Shown: in pieces, positions 5,675 through 6,395 of the stretch
Layout of the letters: every line of letters starts with the position of its first letter
Numbering within the stretch: the stretch's first letter is position 1
Assembly (NCBI GenBank): GCA_021839365.1
Contig: JAKCBB010000028.1
Location: 1-6,395 of the forward strand
Direction of reading: 5' to 3'
Length of the DNA stretch: 6,395 nt
Source of the DNA: a bacterium
GTDB lineage: Bacteria; Patescibacteriota; Minisyncoccia; UBA6257; Colwellbacteraceae
Program-made: the position numbers and the translations under genes
The notes under the pieces: generated by a model
Seen by the model: the letters and a program-made list of their open reading frames with translations, nothing else
What the model was told of the DNA's origin: nothing
Database searches by the model: none

Positions 5675-6386
5675 AGCTCCACTCATATAAAAAGACGCCG
5701 GCGGCAACCGAAGCGTTCAGCGACTCGCACGCCGGATTAATCGGTATCCTGAGAACCGTATCGCACCTCTCCATCGTCTTCTGCCTTACTCCCTTCTCTT
5801 CCCCGCCTATAACTATAACCGTCGGCTCGCCGAATTTTTCATCCTTGAGAGAGACTCCGCCGTCCATTGCCAAGGCATAAGTTTTAAAGCCGATCTTTTT
5901 TAACGAGTCCACGGTTTGATTGACATTCCTTATCGAAACGACGGGAATCGCAAAAACCATCCCCGCCGAGGCCTTAACAACCGTTCCGGTAACCGGAGCC
6001 TGGTTATGCGACGGAAGAAGAACCCCGGAAGCTCCGAAAGCCGCGGCTGAGCGTATTACGGCCCCGACATTATGCGGATCGGTCAGTTCATCCAGCAAAA
6101 CAAGCAGGGTGTCCGTATTTATATCGGTAGATCTCAGAAAACTATCCAGATCAACGATTAAGGAGGATGTGTCAACCAGTGCGATGATGCCTTGATTAAC
6201 TGAATTTTCTCCGGCAATCCTTTTTACCTCTTTCTGTCTTGCCGCCTCTATTTTTATTCCGTTCCTGGAAGCAATCTCCTCAAGGTCTTTATCCGCTCCG
6301 CCGGAAGAAAGCGCCCTTTTTATAGCCCCGGGGTTTTTAAGCAACGCTTCCCTAACCGGATTCCTGCCGTAGATGTAAATTTCCTT
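5661..6386 (-). CDS. rlmB: 23S rRNA (guanosine-2'-O-)-methyltransferase RlmB-like, TrmH/SpoU family, N-terminus at contig edge
   Basis: A SpoU/TrmH-family knotted methyltransferase using S-adenosylmethionine; RlmB methylates G2251 of 23S rRNA in E. coli. Numbering from TTG 6342-6344, all three family motifs are present: LDELTDPHNVGAVIRSAAAF (84-103), VIVIGGEEKGV (176-186) and IPINPACESLNASVAAGVF (200-218), which builds the knot and SAM site. The small N-terminal RNA-binding (SpoU substrate-binding) domain comes before residue 75. That TTG is not the true start: the frame continues upstream as KEIYIYGRNPVREAL, whose IYGRNPVREAL is the conserved beginning of the family. No ATG, GTG or TTG start lies between it and the in-frame TGA at 6387-6389, and that TGA includes a suspected adapter base. 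The entry therefore runs to 6386 and the first one or few residues are probably missing. The choice of RlmB over other TrmH-family members rests on the N-terminus and the motif pattern. Confidence 0.9.
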   Translation of the reverse strand, partial: KEIYIYGRNPVREALLKNPGAIKRALSSGGADKDLEEIASRNGIKIEAARQKEVKRIAGENSVNQGIIALVDTSSLIVDLDSFLRSTDINTDTLLVLLDELTDPHNVGAVIRSAAAFGASGVLLPSHNQAPVTGTVVKASAGMVFAIPVVSIRNVNQTVDSLKKIGFKTYALAMDGGVSLKDEKFGEPTVIVIGGEEKGVRQKTMERCDTVLRIPINPACESLNASVAAGVFLYEWSSKQK

Positions 6387-6388
6387 TC

Positions 6389-6395
6389 AGATCGG
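6389..6395. other. Possible Illumina adapter remnant at the contig end
   Basis: The last seven plus-strand bases, AGATCGG, equal the first seven of the standard TruSeq read-through adapter (AGATCGGAAGAGC). A short adapter remnant is easily missed in trimming and would be expected exactly at a contig end. A chance match of seven bases at a given place is about 1 in 16,000. It matters because it supplies the T of the apparent in-frame stop ahead of the rRNA methyltransferase. Confidence 0.5.

Noticed and set aside
1..6395. CRISPR array, tRNA, rRNA, insertion sequence or alternative UGA code
   Set aside because: No regularly spaced repeats, tRNA-like cloverleaf, transposase or terminal inverted repeats were seen. 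The reductase and ApbE genes end naturally at TGA, so UGA is read as a stop.

Overview
The base composition, the compact layout and the protein families suggest a bacterium of the Candidate Phyla Radiation (Patescibacteria, perhaps Parcubacteria-like). This is an inference: there is no rRNA or other phylogenetic marker gene here. UGA reads as a normal stop, because the reductase gene ends naturally at TGA. The window looks like a whole short assembly contig, since genes are cut at or near both ends and the last seven bases equal the start of an Illumina adapter.

Layout. Positions 1-1157 (minus) hold the N-terminal 385 residues of an FAD-linked oxidase/dehydrogenase of the GlcD/D-lactate dehydrogenase type, with its own candidate promoter. 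Positions 1261-4022 (minus) hold a tight three-gene operon, transcribed in this order: a membrane-anchored FMN-binding-domain protein, a short ApbE-type FAD:protein FMN transferase, and a fusion of an RnfD/NqrB-like membrane domain with a ferredoxin-NADP+ reductase-like domain. Positions 4094-5159 form a separate small unit: two divergent genes of unknown function, each with its own promoter and an intrinsic terminator. Positions 5171-5674 (plus) encode a DUF2127 membrane protein that may be made from a leaderless mRNA. Positions 5661-6386 (minus) encode an RlmB/TrmH-type 23S rRNA 2'-O-methyltransferase that overlaps the DUF2127 gene tail to tail.

The operon is the main biological interest. 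It reads as a minimal flavin-based electron conduit across the membrane. NAD(P)H would be oxidised at the cytoplasmic reductase domain. Electrons would pass through the RnfD-like membrane domain to FMN covalently attached by ApbE to the FMN-binding protein outside the membrane. Systems of this general kind (extracytosolic flavinylation) are known. The odd points here are that the ApbE has no visible export signal and that the RnfD-like domain lacks the usual SGAT covalent flavin site. The neighbouring FAD oxidase could be linked in function, but that is a guess.
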